A stretch of 64,000 nt of DNA from Oscillospiraceae bacterium (lineage in GTDB: Bacteria; Bacillota; Clostridia; Oscillospirales; Ruminococcaceae), in contig SVOZ01000005.1 in the NCBI GenBank assembly GCA_015066115.1, positions 62,001 through 126,000 of the forward strand. The letters are read 5' to 3'. Below the pieces are notes generated by a model, which was not told the DNA's origin, searched no databases, and saw only the letters and a list, made by a program, of their open reading frames with translations. The translations under genes and the position numbers were made by a program. Of the stretch, positions 34,563-42,840 are shown piece after piece. Each line of letters opens with the position of its first letter. Within the stretch, counting starts at the first letter, position 1.

Positions 34563-35588
34563 TTAAAACAGGCTCCAAGGAATATCCACAGTTTTTTGAC
34601 CGCTCATAAGCTCATTTACGTGAACAAAAAGCGGAACACTATTCATATCAAACTCGCCGCGGCTCACCTTAAGCTCCAATGCTTCGGAAAGCGCCTTAAC
34701 TGCGCTTACAGATTCAAGCGTCATTCCACGAAGCTTTTCGAGCGCCTCGTCTACCGTGTACCCTCTTCCAAGAAGAACACCTATCTCGCGGTTTCGTCCG
34801 CTCTCGATGGTTATGTAAAGATCGGAAACTCCGTAAACAATATTCTCCTCAGGATTTCCGCCAAAGCATTTTATAATGGTTTCCATCTCTCTTACGCTTT
34901 GTGCAAAAAGGCCGGACTGTGCATTGTAATGCGGCCTGCAGCCTAATCCCTCCTGCGACTCGGCAACGCCTGTTGCCATAGAAACTGCGAGGGCATAGAT
35001 ATTTTTAATTGCAGACGCAATTTCAAAGCCCACAACATCGGTGGTGGTGTTGATGTGATAATACGAGGTGTTAAGCCAGCCGTGTATCTTACTGAGAAGT
35101 TCGGCGCTGTATCCGCAGATTCCGACAAATGTGTTATGCCTGTCGGCAAGCTCATAGCTTATGCAAGGGCCGCCTATCGCGTGAAAAGGAACTCTTCCCT
35201 CGCACTTTTCCTCAAAATAATCAACAAAAGAGGAAACCTCGCCGTTTCCCTTGCTGTGAAGGCCCTTTGTAACGAGCAAAACAGGGGTGCCCTCTGAAAT
35301 AAGCGGCAGAATGTCATTTGCAAACCACTCAACGCCAAAGCTGCTTATTCCTGCAACAACAAGGTCGCTATCAGGCAAAACTTCCTTTACCTCGTCGATC
35401 TGATAATAGCTTATTCCTTGAGGCAGGTTGCGCTTAAGTCCAACATGGTATCCGTCTTTTTTAAGGCGGACGATTGTATCTTTGTCATACGGAGTTCCGA
35501 CGATGTGAACCTCGTGCCCATTATCTATTGCAGGAAAGGACACCGTGCTTCCCATAACTCCGGCTCCTATAATTGTTATCTTAGCCAT
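34563..35588 (-). CDS. gpsA: NAD(P)H-dependent glycerol-3-phosphate dehydrogenase
   Basis: 341 residues. Rossmann signature ITIIGAGVMGSTVSFPA at the N-terminus, GGPCISYELADR and EIASAIKNIYALAVSMATG with the catalytic lysine of the GpsA family, then SGRNREIGVLLGRGYTVDEA. It makes sn-glycerol-3-phosphate for phospholipids. HTTTDVVGFE-type spacing is slightly divergent from Bacillus GpsA, so a related 3-phosphoglycerol or 2-hydroxy-acid dehydrogenase cannot be wholly excluded. Own consensus promoter; divergent from nrdG. Confidence 0.87.
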   Translation of the reverse strand: MAKITIIGAGVMGSTVSFPAIDNGHEVHIVGTPYDKDTIVRLKKDGYHVGLKRNLPQGISYYQIDEVKEVLPDSDLVVAGISSFGVEWFANDILPLISEGTPVLLVTKGLHSKGNGEVSSFVDYFEEKCEGRVPFHAIGGPCISYELADRHNTFVGICGYSAELLSKIHGWLNTSYYHINTTTDVVGFEIASAIKNIYALAVSMATGVAESQEGLGCRPHYNAQSGLFAQSVREMETIIKCFGGNPEENIVYGVSDLYITIESGRNREIGVLLGRGYTVDEALEKLRGMTLESVSAVKALSEALELKVSRGEFDMNSVPLFVHVNELMSGQKTVDIPWSLF

Positions 35589-35637
35589 ATTTGTTCCTTT
35601 CTTATTAAAGGGATGGTTTATCTGTAAGCCTTCTTAT

Positions 35638-35666
35638 ATTATATACAATATACCTCCCAAAGTCAA
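35638..35666 (-). promoter_or_regulatory. Sigma-A promoter of gpsA
   Basis: -35 TTGACT (35666-35661), 17-nt spacer, -10 TATAAT (35643-35638). Confidence 0.85.
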
Positions 35667-35730
35667 ACATATATATAAATCTCTCGCTTTTTTGGTGGTT
35701 TTGTACAAAAATGCAAAAAACGACGAAAAA

Positions 35731-35746
35731 ACACAAGATATAGTGT
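35731..35746. promoter_or_regulatory. NrdR box upstream of nrdG
   Basis: ACACAAGATATAGTGT, two mismatches from the palindromic NrdR consensus ACACAATATATTGTGT. A degenerate second copy (35762-35777) lies 31 bp downstream, three helical turns away and inside the promoter, the spacing normal for paired NrdR boxes. Confidence 0.8.
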
Positions 35747-35754
35747 TTTATGTA

Positions 35755-35783
35755 TTGACAATAGCGAAAATATAGTATAAGAT
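35755..35783 (+). promoter_or_regulatory. Sigma-A promoter of nrdG
   Basis: -35 TTGACA (35755-35760), 17-nt spacer, -10 TAAGAT (35778-35783). NrdR bound at its flanking boxes would block polymerase. Confidence 0.8.
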
Positions 35784-35854
35784 AATATCAGACACTTTTC
35801 GCGGGACAATACTAATTGCCCCGCTTATTATTTGGTATTGAAAGGAGGACGAAA

Positions 35855-36553
35855 GTGAAGATCGGCGGACTGCAAAAGCTCACAGCACTTGATTTTCCTG
35901 AAAAACTTGCCTGCACCGTTTTTACCTTTGGCTGCAATCTGCGTTGCCCCTTTTGCCACAACGCCTCGCTTGTTATAAAGGATGAAGATCAAGAGATTTC
36001 CGAGGATGAATTCTTTGCATTTCTTAAAAAGCGCAAGGGAATTTTAGACGGTGTTTGCATAACGGGAGGCGAGCCGCTTTTACAAAACGGCATCGAAGAA
36101 TTTATGGGCAAAATAAAAGAGCTTGGTTTTCTTGTTAAGCTTGATACAAACGGAGCGTTTCCCCAAAGGCTCAAAGGCATTATAGACAGCGGACTTGTTG
36201 ACTATGTGGCAATGGATATTAAAAACTGCCCAGAAAAATATCCCATGACCTGCGGAATAGATAATGCAAAAGAGGATTTTTTTGTTCCGTTTAAAGAGAG
36301 CATCAGCCTGCTTGCCCAAAACAAAGTCGACTACGAGTTTCGCACCACTATCGTAAAAGAGCTCCACTCTCTTGATGATATAGAAAAAGCAGGGCAAGCT
36401 ATAAAGGGCGCAGAGCGCTGGTTTCTTCAATGTTTTAACGATTCGGGCGACCTTATTAAGCCGGGCTTTTCAGCTCCTAGCAAGGAGCTTCTTGAGAAAA
36501 TGCGAGCCTGCGCACTAAAATATGTGAAAACCTGCGAGATACGCGGTGTATAG
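35855..36553 (+). CDS. nrdG: Anaerobic ribonucleotide reductase activase NrdG
   Basis: 232 residues, radical-SAM protein. C27-x3-C31-x2-C34 (FGCNLRCPFCHNA) ligates the 4Fe-4S cluster, and GVCITGGEPLLQNG is the SAM-binding GGE motif. At 232 residues it is longer than E. coli NrdG (about 150) and corresponds to the fuller-length NrdG type of many Clostridia and archaea. It installs the glycyl radical in NrdD. Start at GTG 35855 with AAAGGAGG; an upstream in-frame start at 35816 would precede the Shine-Dalgarno. nrdD follows under a separate promoter. Confidence 0.93.
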   Translation: MKIGGLQKLTALDFPEKLACTVFTFGCNLRCPFCHNASLVIKDEDQEISEDEFFAFLKKRKGILDGVCITGGEPLLQNGIEEFMGKIKELGFLVKLDTNGAFPQRLKGIIDSGLVDYVAMDIKNCPEKYPMTCGIDNAKEDFFVPFKESISLLAQNKVDYEFRTTIVKELHSLDDIEKAGQAIKGAERWFLQCFNDSGDLIKPGFSAPSKELLEKMRACALKYVKTCEIRGV

Positions 36554-36581
36554 CTTATTTTGTGAATTAATTTAGAAAAAA

Positions 36582-36597
36582 CCACAATATATTGTGT
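36582..36597. promoter_or_regulatory. NrdR box upstream of nrdD
   Basis: CCACAATATATTGTGT matches the NrdR consensus at 15 of 16 positions and lies 8 bp before the -35, the same offset as at the nrdG promoter. Confidence 0.88.
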
Positions 36598-36605
36598 TTT
36601 TTGTG

Positions 36606-36634
36606 TTGACAAATTTCGCGCATTATGATAAACT
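36606..36634 (+). promoter_or_regulatory. Sigma-A promoter of nrdD
   Basis: -35 TTGACA (36606-36611), 17-nt spacer, -10 TAAACT (36629-36634). The -10 is weak, but position relative to the NrdR box repeats the nrdG layout. Confidence 0.7.
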
Positions 36635-36671
36635 TTATTCGTATTCACATCAAAAAACAGGAGGGATTATT

Positions 36672-39023
36672 ATGTATAATGTATTAAAAAGAGACGGCAA
36701 AATTGTCGACTTTGACATTGCCAAGATAAGAGACGCCATTAAACTTGCATTTGAAGCATGCGAGAAGGATTTTAACGACAGCGTACTTGACTTTATTGCT
36801 CTGCGCGTTACCGCAGATTTCGAGCCCAAAATAAAAGATTCTCACATTGCGGTTGAGGATATTCAAGACAGCGTTGAGGAGGTTTTAGGTCAGGCTGGTT
36901 ACAGCGATGTTGCCAAAGCCTACATTCTCTATCGCCGTCAGAGAGAAAAATTGCGTAATATGAAATCAACTGTTCTTGACTACAAGGCAGTTGTTGACAA
37001 CTATGTTAAGGTTACCGACTGGCGCGTTAAGGAAAACTCCACCGTTACCTATTCGGTTGGCGGACTTATCCTTTCAAACTCAGGCGCCATCACCGCTAAC
37101 TACTGGCTTTCTGAGATTTACGATGACGAGATCGCAAATGCTCACAGAAATGCCGACATTCACATTCACGACCTATCTATGCTCACAGGTTACTGTGCAG
37201 GCTGGTCCTTAAAACAGCTTATTCAGGAAGGCCTCGGCGGAGTTCCCGGAAAGATCACCTCGGCTCCCGCCGCCCATCTTTCCACACTTTGCAACCAGAT
37301 GGTAAACTTCCTTGGTATTATGCAAAACGAGTGGGCAGGCGCTCAGGCATTCTCTTCTTTTGACACCTATCTTGCCCCCTTTGTTAAGGTGGACAACCTT
37401 TCCTACAAAGAGGTCAAGCAGTGCATCCAGTCCTTTATCTATGGTGTAAATACTCCGAGCCGTTGGGGAACACAGTCGCCATTTACCAACATCACTCTTG
37501 ACTGGACAGTTCCTAATGACCTTGCAGAGCTTAACGCTATTGTTGGCGGCAAGGAAATGGACTTTAAGTACAAGGATTGTAAAGAAGAAATGGATATGGT
37601 AAACCGCGCCTTTATCGAAATTATGATCGAAGGCGATGCTAACGGACGCGGATTCCAGTACCCCATTCCCACCTATTCCATCACACGTGATTTTGACTGG
37701 TCCGAGACCGAGAACAACAAGCTTCTCTTTGAGATGACCGCAAAATACGGCACACCCTATTTCTCAAACTACATCAACAGCGATATGGAGCCTTCCGATG
37801 TTCGCTCAATGTGCTGCAGACTTCGTCTTGACCTTCGTGAGCTGAGAAAGAAATCGGGCGGTTTCTTTGGAAGCGGCGAGAGCACCGGTTCTGTCGGTGT
37901 TGTAACCATCAATATGCCGAGGCTCGCTTATCTTGCAGAGGACGAAGCTGACTTCTACAAGCGCCTTGACAAGATGCTTGACATCTCAGCCCGTTCACTT
38001 AAAATAAAGCGCACAATCATCACAAAGCTTCTTGACGAGGGACTTTATCCCTACACCAAGAGATATTTAGGAACCTTTAACAACCACTTCTCAACAATCG
38101 GTCTTGTCGGCATGAACGAGGCGGGTCTTAATGCAAAGTGGCTTAAAAAGGATATGACACACGCAGAAACTCAAGAGTGGAGCAAAAAGGTTCTCAACCA
38201 TATGCGCGACAGACTTTCTGACTATCAGGAAGAATACGGCGATCTTTACAACTTAGAGGCGACACCTGCCGAGTCCACCTCTTACCGTCTTGCAAAGCAC
38301 GATGTTAAGCGTTACCCCAACATCATCACCGCTAACATGGACGGCACTCCCTATTACACCAACTCTTCGCACTTACCTGTTGGCTACACTGCCGACATTT
38401 TCGAGGCTCTTGACATTCAGGACGGACTTCAGACACTCTACACTTCGGGCACTGTTTTCCACGCATTCCTCGGCGAGAAGATGCCCTCTTGGAAATCGGC
38501 CGCAGAGCTTGTCAGAAAAATCGCCGAAAACTACGAGCTTCCCTATTACACCCTTTCTCCCACCTATTCGGTTTGCCGCGACCACGGTTATCTTAACGGC
38601 GAGCAGTTTACCTGCCCCGAGTGCGGCGCAAAAACCGAGGTTTACTCACGCATCACCGGTTATTATCGTCCTGTTCAAAACTGGAACGACGGCAAGAGCC
38701 AGGAATACAAGGACAGAAAGGTTTATGATGTCGCAAATTCTGTTATGAAAGACAGAAGCGCTCCTTTAAACAACGATAAAAAGGAAGAGGCCTGCGTCCT
38801 CGCAGACTCAGTTATTATGTTTGCAACAAAAACCTGCCCCAACTGCAAGATTGCCGCTGCTCTTCTTGACAAAGCAGGCGTTAAATACACAAAGCTCTAT
38901 GCTGAGGACGAGCCCGAAAAGGCAACCGAGCTTGGAATAAAGCAGGCTCCCACACTTATCGTCGGCGATAAGAAATTTACCGGTGTTTCTGATATTAAGA
39001 AATACATCGAATCCTTAAACTAA
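36672..39023 (+). CDS. nrdD: Class III ribonucleotide reductase NrdD with C-terminal glutaredoxin domain
   Basis: 783 residues from ATG 36672. ATP-cone regulatory domain (about 1-95), catalytic barrel, finger-loop cysteines at 381-382 (SMCCRL), glycyl-radical loop RITGYYRPVQNWNDGK with G663, and zinc-site residues C635, C648, C651 with H638 nearby. After a linker, residues 707-783 form a glutaredoxin-like domain: CPNC at 722-725 and cis-proline QAPTLIV. It reduces ribonucleotides anaerobically. The fused redoxin and the downstream flavoprotein suggest a redoxin rather than formate as reductant, which is an inference. NrdR-controlled. Confidence 0.95.
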   Translation: MYNVLKRDGKIVDFDIAKIRDAIKLAFEACEKDFNDSVLDFIALRVTADFEPKIKDSHIAVEDIQDSVEEVLGQAGYSDVAKAYILYRRQREKLRNMKSTVLDYKAVVDNYVKVTDWRVKENSTVTYSVGGLILSNSGAITANYWLSEIYDDEIANAHRNADIHIHDLSMLTGYCAGWSLKQLIQEGLGGVPGKITSAPAAHLSTLCNQMVNFLGIMQNEWAGAQAFSSFDTYLAPFVKVDNLSYKEVKQCIQSFIYGVNTPSRWGTQSPFTNITLDWTVPNDLAELNAIVGGKEMDFKYKDCKEEMDMVNRAFIEIMIEGDANGRGFQYPIPTYSITRDFDWSETENNKLLFEMTAKYGTPYFSNYINSDMEPSDVRSMCCRLRLDLRELRKKSGGFFGSGESTGSVGVVTINMPRLAYLAEDEADFYKRLDKMLDISARSLKIKRTIITKLLDEGLYPYTKRYLGTFNNHFSTIGLVGMNEAGLNAKWLKKDMTHAETQEWSKKVLNHMRDRLSDYQEEYGDLYNLEATPAESTSYRLAKHDVKRYPNIITANMDGTPYYTNSSHLPVGYTADIFEALDIQDGLQTLYTSGTVFHAFLGEKMPSWKSAAELVRKIAENYELPYYTLSPTYSVCRDHGYLNGEQFTCPECGAKTEVYSRITGYYRPVQNWNDGKSQEYKDRKVYDVANSVMKDRSAPLNNDKKEEACVLADSVIMFATKTCPNCKIAAALLDKAGVKYTKLYAEDEPEKATELGIKQAPTLIVGDKKFTGVSDIKKYIESLN

Positions 39024-39038
39024 CAGAGGAATAAAATT

Positions 39039-39950
39039 ATGCACGATATTGCTATTATCGGCGGAGGAGCCGCAGGTTTAACTGCGGCTCTCTACGCGCT
39101 ACGAGCTAACAAAACAGTTTTAATAATCGAAAAAGGAAGCTTTGGCGGACAGATAACCTTTTCTCCCCTCGTTGAAAACTTTCCTTCTCAGGTGTCTTTA
39201 AGCGGCGCCGAGCTTGCCGATAAATTAACCGAGCAGGCTCTTATGCTCGGAGCCGATGTCGAGGTTGACACCGCGCTTAAAATCGAAAACATTGAGAATG
39301 GTAAAAAGGTTGTCGGAGAGTACGGCGAGTATGAGGCTAAGGCTGTAATAATTGCGACAGGTGCCAAGCACAGAATGCTCGGACTTGAGCGCGAGGAGCA
39401 GTTTGTGGGCGAGGGAATTTCCTTCTGCGCCGTTTGCGACGGAGCCTTTTACAAGGGAAAACACGTTGCAGTTATCGGCGGCGGAAACTCTGCTCTGCAG
39501 GAAGCAATTTTGCTTTCAAAGCTTTGCAGTAAGGTAACGGTTGTGCAAAATCTCGACTTTTTAACCGGCGAGGATAAGCTTCAAGAGCAGATAAGCACGG
39601 CAGAAAATGTTGAGGTTATCTATTCATCTGTAGTGGATTCGCTTGTGGGTGACACTTCACTTACCGCCATTGTTTTAAAGGACCAAAAAAGCGGCGAAAA
39701 GACCACACTTGAGATCGACGGAATGTTTATTGCAATCGGTCTTGCCCCTCAAAACGAGGCCTTTAAAGACATTTTAAACCTCGATAATTACGGTTATGCA
39801 GACTCCGACGAGAGCTGCACCACCAAAACCGAGGGCATCTTTGTTGCAGGCGACTGCCGAAAAAAAAGCGTTCGCCAGCTTACAACCGCCTGTGCCGACG
39901 GCTCGGTTTCAGCACTTGCCGCCTGCCGCTATATAGACTCACTTAAATAA
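39039..39950 (+). CDS. trxB: Thioredoxin-reductase-like flavoprotein
   Basis: 303 residues. FAD-binding IIGGGAAGLTAALYALRANK, redox-active C130-A-V-C133 (FCAVCDGAF), NAD(P)H-binding VIGGGNSALQEAILLSKL, and the FAD-closing EGIFVAGDCRKKSVRQL. The domain order is that of low-Mr thioredoxin reductases. It begins 15 nt after nrdD with no promoter of its own, so its likely partner is the glutaredoxin domain fused to NrdD. The NADPH-binding segment is GGGNSA followed by no clear HRR motif (VQNLDF instead), so NADH or ferredoxin-type electron input is possible. Confidence 0.9.
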   Translation: MHDIAIIGGGAAGLTAALYALRANKTVLIIEKGSFGGQITFSPLVENFPSQVSLSGAELADKLTEQALMLGADVEVDTALKIENIENGKKVVGEYGEYEAKAVIIATGAKHRMLGLEREEQFVGEGISFCAVCDGAFYKGKHVAVIGGGNSALQEAILLSKLCSKVTVVQNLDFLTGEDKLQEQISTAENVEVIYSSVVDSLVGDTSLTAIVLKDQKSGEKTTLEIDGMFIAIGLAPQNEAFKDILNLDNYGYADSDESCTTKTEGIFVAGDCRKKSVRQLTTACADGSVSALAACRYIDSLK

Positions 39951-39952
39951 CT

Positions 39953-39984
39953 AAAAAGCCGAAAGATTACTCTTTCGGCTTTTT
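39953..39984. terminator. Bidirectional terminator between trxB and feoB
   Basis: AAAAAGCCGAAAGA, loop TTAC, TCTTTCGGCTTTTT; 9-bp core stem with A and T flanks on each side. Confidence 0.9.
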
Positions 39985-39986
39985 CT

Positions 39987-42122
39987 TTATACAAAAATCT
40001 GTGCGATTAAGTTTACTAAAAAGCAACATATCACGCCAACTATTGTTGGAATCAAGGCGGCAAGGGCGGTCCATTTAAGACTGCCTGTTTCCTTTTTTAT
40101 TGTGATAAGGGTTGTAGAACAAGGGAAATGGAAGAGAGAAAAAAGCATTACATTTATTGCCGTCACGACAGTCCAGCCGTTATTTACAAACAACTCTTTC
40201 ATCTCAGAGAGCGCCGACATATCGGTAAGGGTTCCCTCTGCCATATATGCCATAATGATTATCGGCACCACAATTTCGTTTGCCGGAAAACCTAAAATAA
40301 ACGCCATTAAAATCACGCCGTCAAGCCCCAGAAGCTGTGCAAAGGGATCTAAAAAGGCGGCGCAATGGGAAAGCAGGCTTGCGTCACCAACCGTTACATT
40401 TGCCATAAGCCAGATGATAAGTCCGGCAGGGGCGGCAACGGCGGCGGCTCTGCCTAAAACAAACAGCGTTCTGTCAAAAATCGAGCGCACAAGAGTTTTT
40501 GCTATCTGAGGTTTTCTGTAAGGCGGCAATTCAAGAGTGAAGGATGATGGCACACCTTTTAAGATGGTTTTTGAAAGCAGCTTTGTAACTAAAAAGGTCA
40601 TTCCTATTCCTAAGAGGATCACAAGGGTTAAAAGCAGTGCCGACCAAGCCGACGAAAACATTCCCCCTGCCGCGCCCACAAAAAACATAGTCAGAATTGC
40701 AATAAGGGTGGGAAATCTTCCGTTACAGGGAACAAAATTGTTAGTTAGTATCGCAAGCAGGCGTTCTCTCGGCGAGTCGATAATGCGCGCGCCTACAACA
40801 CCTGCCGCATTACATCCAAAGCCCATACACATTGTAAGCGCCTGTTTTCCGCAGGCCGCGCAGGAATGGAAAGGCTTATCAAGATTGTAGGCTACGCGCG
40901 GCAGGTATCCTAAATCCTCAAGCAATGTAAAGAGAGGAAAAAATATTGCCATTGGCGGAAGCATAACAGAAACCACCCAGGCAAGCACCCTGTAAACACC
41001 GAGCACCAGCGCGCCGTGAAGCCAATCAGGTGCATTTAAATAAACAAAAAGGTCTGTCAGGCGCTCCTGCAGATAAAAAAATGCATCGGATAAAAGCTGC
41101 GAAGGGTAATTTGCGCCGACAATGCTTAGCCAGAAAATAAGCATTAAAAGCGCGATCATAACAGGAAAGCCAAGCCATTTACTTGTAAGCAGACTGTCAA
41201 TTTTTCTATCAAGCGAGTGATACTGCCCCTCGATTTTTACAACATCCCTGCAGACATTTTCGCCCTCCTTCACAAGCGCAGACACGATTTCGTCCTCTAT
41301 TTTTTCCTGTCCAAAAAGCTTTAGGCGGCCTCGTGTTTTACCTAAAACCGCAACAACCTCGGCGTCTTTAAAAAGGTTTATCCCAAGAAACTGCTCTATC
41401 TCTGCGCAAAGGCTCTTATCTCTATCAAGAAGCCTTAGGGCAAGCCAGCGGGTGTTTATGTTTTTGCCAACCTTTTTATCTAAAATCGGCACAATTAAGT
41501 CGATTGCATTTTCAAGCTGCTCATTATATCTCACAGGCGCTCTGTGCTGCGTCTGCTCCCCTTCCACGAGGTTATCGAGAGCGTCGGTCAGAGCCTTGAG
41601 TGTTTTTTTCTTTTGCGCGACAACTCCTACAACTGTTACTCCGAGGTTTTTGGAAAGGACCTCAAGGTCAATAGAAAGATGTTTTCGTTTTGCTTCATCA
41701 AGTAGGTTTACGCAAACGATGACATTTTTAGTTATCTCCATAGTCTGAAGCACCAGATTCATATTGCGCTCGAGGCAGGTGGCATCGCAAACTACGACTG
41801 CGGCATCAATTTTCCCAAAGCATATAAAATTGCGCGCCACCTCTTCCTCGGCGGAGTGCGCCATAAGCGAATATGTTCCCGGTATATCAACAAGCACATA
41901 GGAGTGCTTTTTTGTTTTTAAGTATCCTTGCGCGTTTGCAACGGTTTTTCCCGGCCAGTTGCCGGTGTGCTGATTCATTCCCGTAAGCGCATTAAAGAGT
42001 GTGCTTTTACCAACATTTGGATTGCCTGCAATTGCTATTATTTTATCATTTTGGCTCTGTTTTTTTATTTCAAAGTTTCGGTCGATAGCACCCGTCGACA
42101 CCGAGTTTAAAGAAAGTCCCAT
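39987..42122 (-). CDS. feoB: Ferrous iron transporter FeoB
   Basis: 711 residues. The N-terminal G domain has GNPNVGKSTLFNALTG (G1), the VDIPGTYSL (G3) and NLLDEAKRK (G4) segments, then a helical GDI-like domain. The membrane part has two Gate domains, including ALTMCMGFGCNAAGV and VPCNGRFPTLIAIL with conserved cysteines. It imports Fe2+ under anoxic conditions. feoA precedes it by 2 nt, so they are co-translated. No FeoC is visible. Confidence 0.96.
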   Translation of the reverse strand: MGLSLNSVSTGAIDRNFEIKKQSQNDKIIAIAGNPNVGKSTLFNALTGMNQHTGNWPGKTVANAQGYLKTKKHSYVLVDIPGTYSLMAHSAEEEVARNFICFGKIDAAVVVCDATCLERNMNLVLQTMEITKNVIVCVNLLDEAKRKHLSIDLEVLSKNLGVTVVGVVAQKKKTLKALTDALDNLVEGEQTQHRAPVRYNEQLENAIDLIVPILDKKVGKNINTRWLALRLLDRDKSLCAEIEQFLGINLFKDAEVVAVLGKTRGRLKLFGQEKIEDEIVSALVKEGENVCRDVVKIEGQYHSLDRKIDSLLTSKWLGFPVMIALLMLIFWLSIVGANYPSQLLSDAFFYLQERLTDLFVYLNAPDWLHGALVLGVYRVLAWVVSVMLPPMAIFFPLFTLLEDLGYLPRVAYNLDKPFHSCAACGKQALTMCMGFGCNAAGVVGARIIDSPRERLLAILTNNFVPCNGRFPTLIAILTMFFVGAAGGMFSSAWSALLLTLVILLGIGMTFLVTKLLSKTILKGVPSSFTLELPPYRKPQIAKTLVRSIFDRTLFVLGRAAAVAAPAGLIIWLMANVTVGDASLLSHCAAFLDPFAQLLGLDGVILMAFILGFPANEIVVPIIIMAYMAEGTLTDMSALSEMKELFVNNGWTVVTAINVMLFSLFHFPCSTTLITIKKETGSLKWTALAALIPTIVGVICCFLVNLIAQIFV

Positions 42123-42124
42123 AA

Positions 42125-42370
42125 TTACCCCTCCATAAGTTTTTCAACCCATATATCGCCGCAATCCTCTTTGCGAATAGCGATGACAGCCCCTCTTATA
42201 AGAAAGGCAACGGGGTCGCCGAGTGGACTTGTTCCAACACACTCTATCTTTGTCCCGGGAGTAAGACCTATATCAAGAAGCCTGCGGCGAATAGTTCCCG
42301 AGGCTGTGATTTTTTTAACTACGGCGCTCTCGCCGCATTTTATACTGCTAAGGCAGTTTTCGCATTTCAT
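42125..42370 (-). CDS. feoA: FeoA-type SH3 protein
   Basis: 81 residues, SH3-like fold with LLDIGLTPGTKIECVGTSPL and LRGAVIAIRKED-like strands (here LIRGAVIAIRKED), the FeoA pattern. A CxxC near the N-terminus (MKCENC) is an added feature compared with E. coli FeoA and might bind iron or zinc. It is required for FeoB function. First gene of the feo transcript; I see no clear Fur box in front of it. Confidence 0.92.
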   Translation of the reverse strand: MKCENCLSSIKCGESAVVKKITASGTIRRRLLDIGLTPGTKIECVGTSPLGDPVAFLIRGAVIAIRKEDCGDIWVEKLMEG

Positions 42371-42840
42371 AAAAGGGCACCTTCTAAACAGAATTTTAGT
42401 ATTTTCTCATTTTATACTATGAGCCCTTTTAATAAAAAGTGAAAAAGCCTTCCCCTTGAGGGGAAGGGTGCAAGCCCTTTTTCCGCCGCCTGTGGCGGAA
42501 AAAGGAAACAGGGCTTGCTGTGCCGCGGTCGAAAAAATCGAGGAAAAGCGCAAGCCCGATGATTTTTGGGGCACCGCAAACGGAAACTTGCGGTGGATGA
42601 GGTGGAAATTAATGAAACAAATTACGTTAAGATGGCTACACCTCATCAGTCTCGCATTTCGCTCGACAGCTTCCCCTCGAGGGGAAGCCTTGCTAAAAGC
42701 AGCCCGTTTACGGGTAGCAGGTAAAGGATGCATGGCTGGCAGGTAAGCAAAAAGCGCACCCCGGCGCAGCCAGTAATGATTAGGACTATGCCAGAAAATG
42801 AAATACCACCCGCTACGCGGGTGGTGTTTATTTGCACTTT
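42371..42840. repeat. Structured intergenic repeat, MITE/REP-like
   Basis: No gene here. Two near-palindromes, CTTCCCCTTGAGGGGAAG (about 42452-42469) and CTTCCCCTCGAGGGGAAG (about 42670-42687), bracket about 200 bp that folds into further hairpins: CAAGCCC...GGGCTTG enclosing TTTTTCCGCC/GGCGGAAAAA, and CCGCAA/TTGCGG. I recognise such ends, with the GAGGTG segment, as typical of non-coding repeats scattered in gut Clostridia genomes. A short ORF across it (42456-42746) is not credible as a gene. Confidence 0.6.
42805..42829 (-). terminator. Terminator of nagB
   Basis: ACCACCCGC (42805-42813), loop TAC, GCGGGTGGT (42817-42825). On the minus strand ATTTCATTTT follows. Confidence 0.8.

Noticed and set aside
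42456..42746. 96-codon ORF within the 42.4-42.8 kb structured repeat
   Set aside because: It runs through palindromes and hairpins, has no Shine-Dalgarno and no plausible product.
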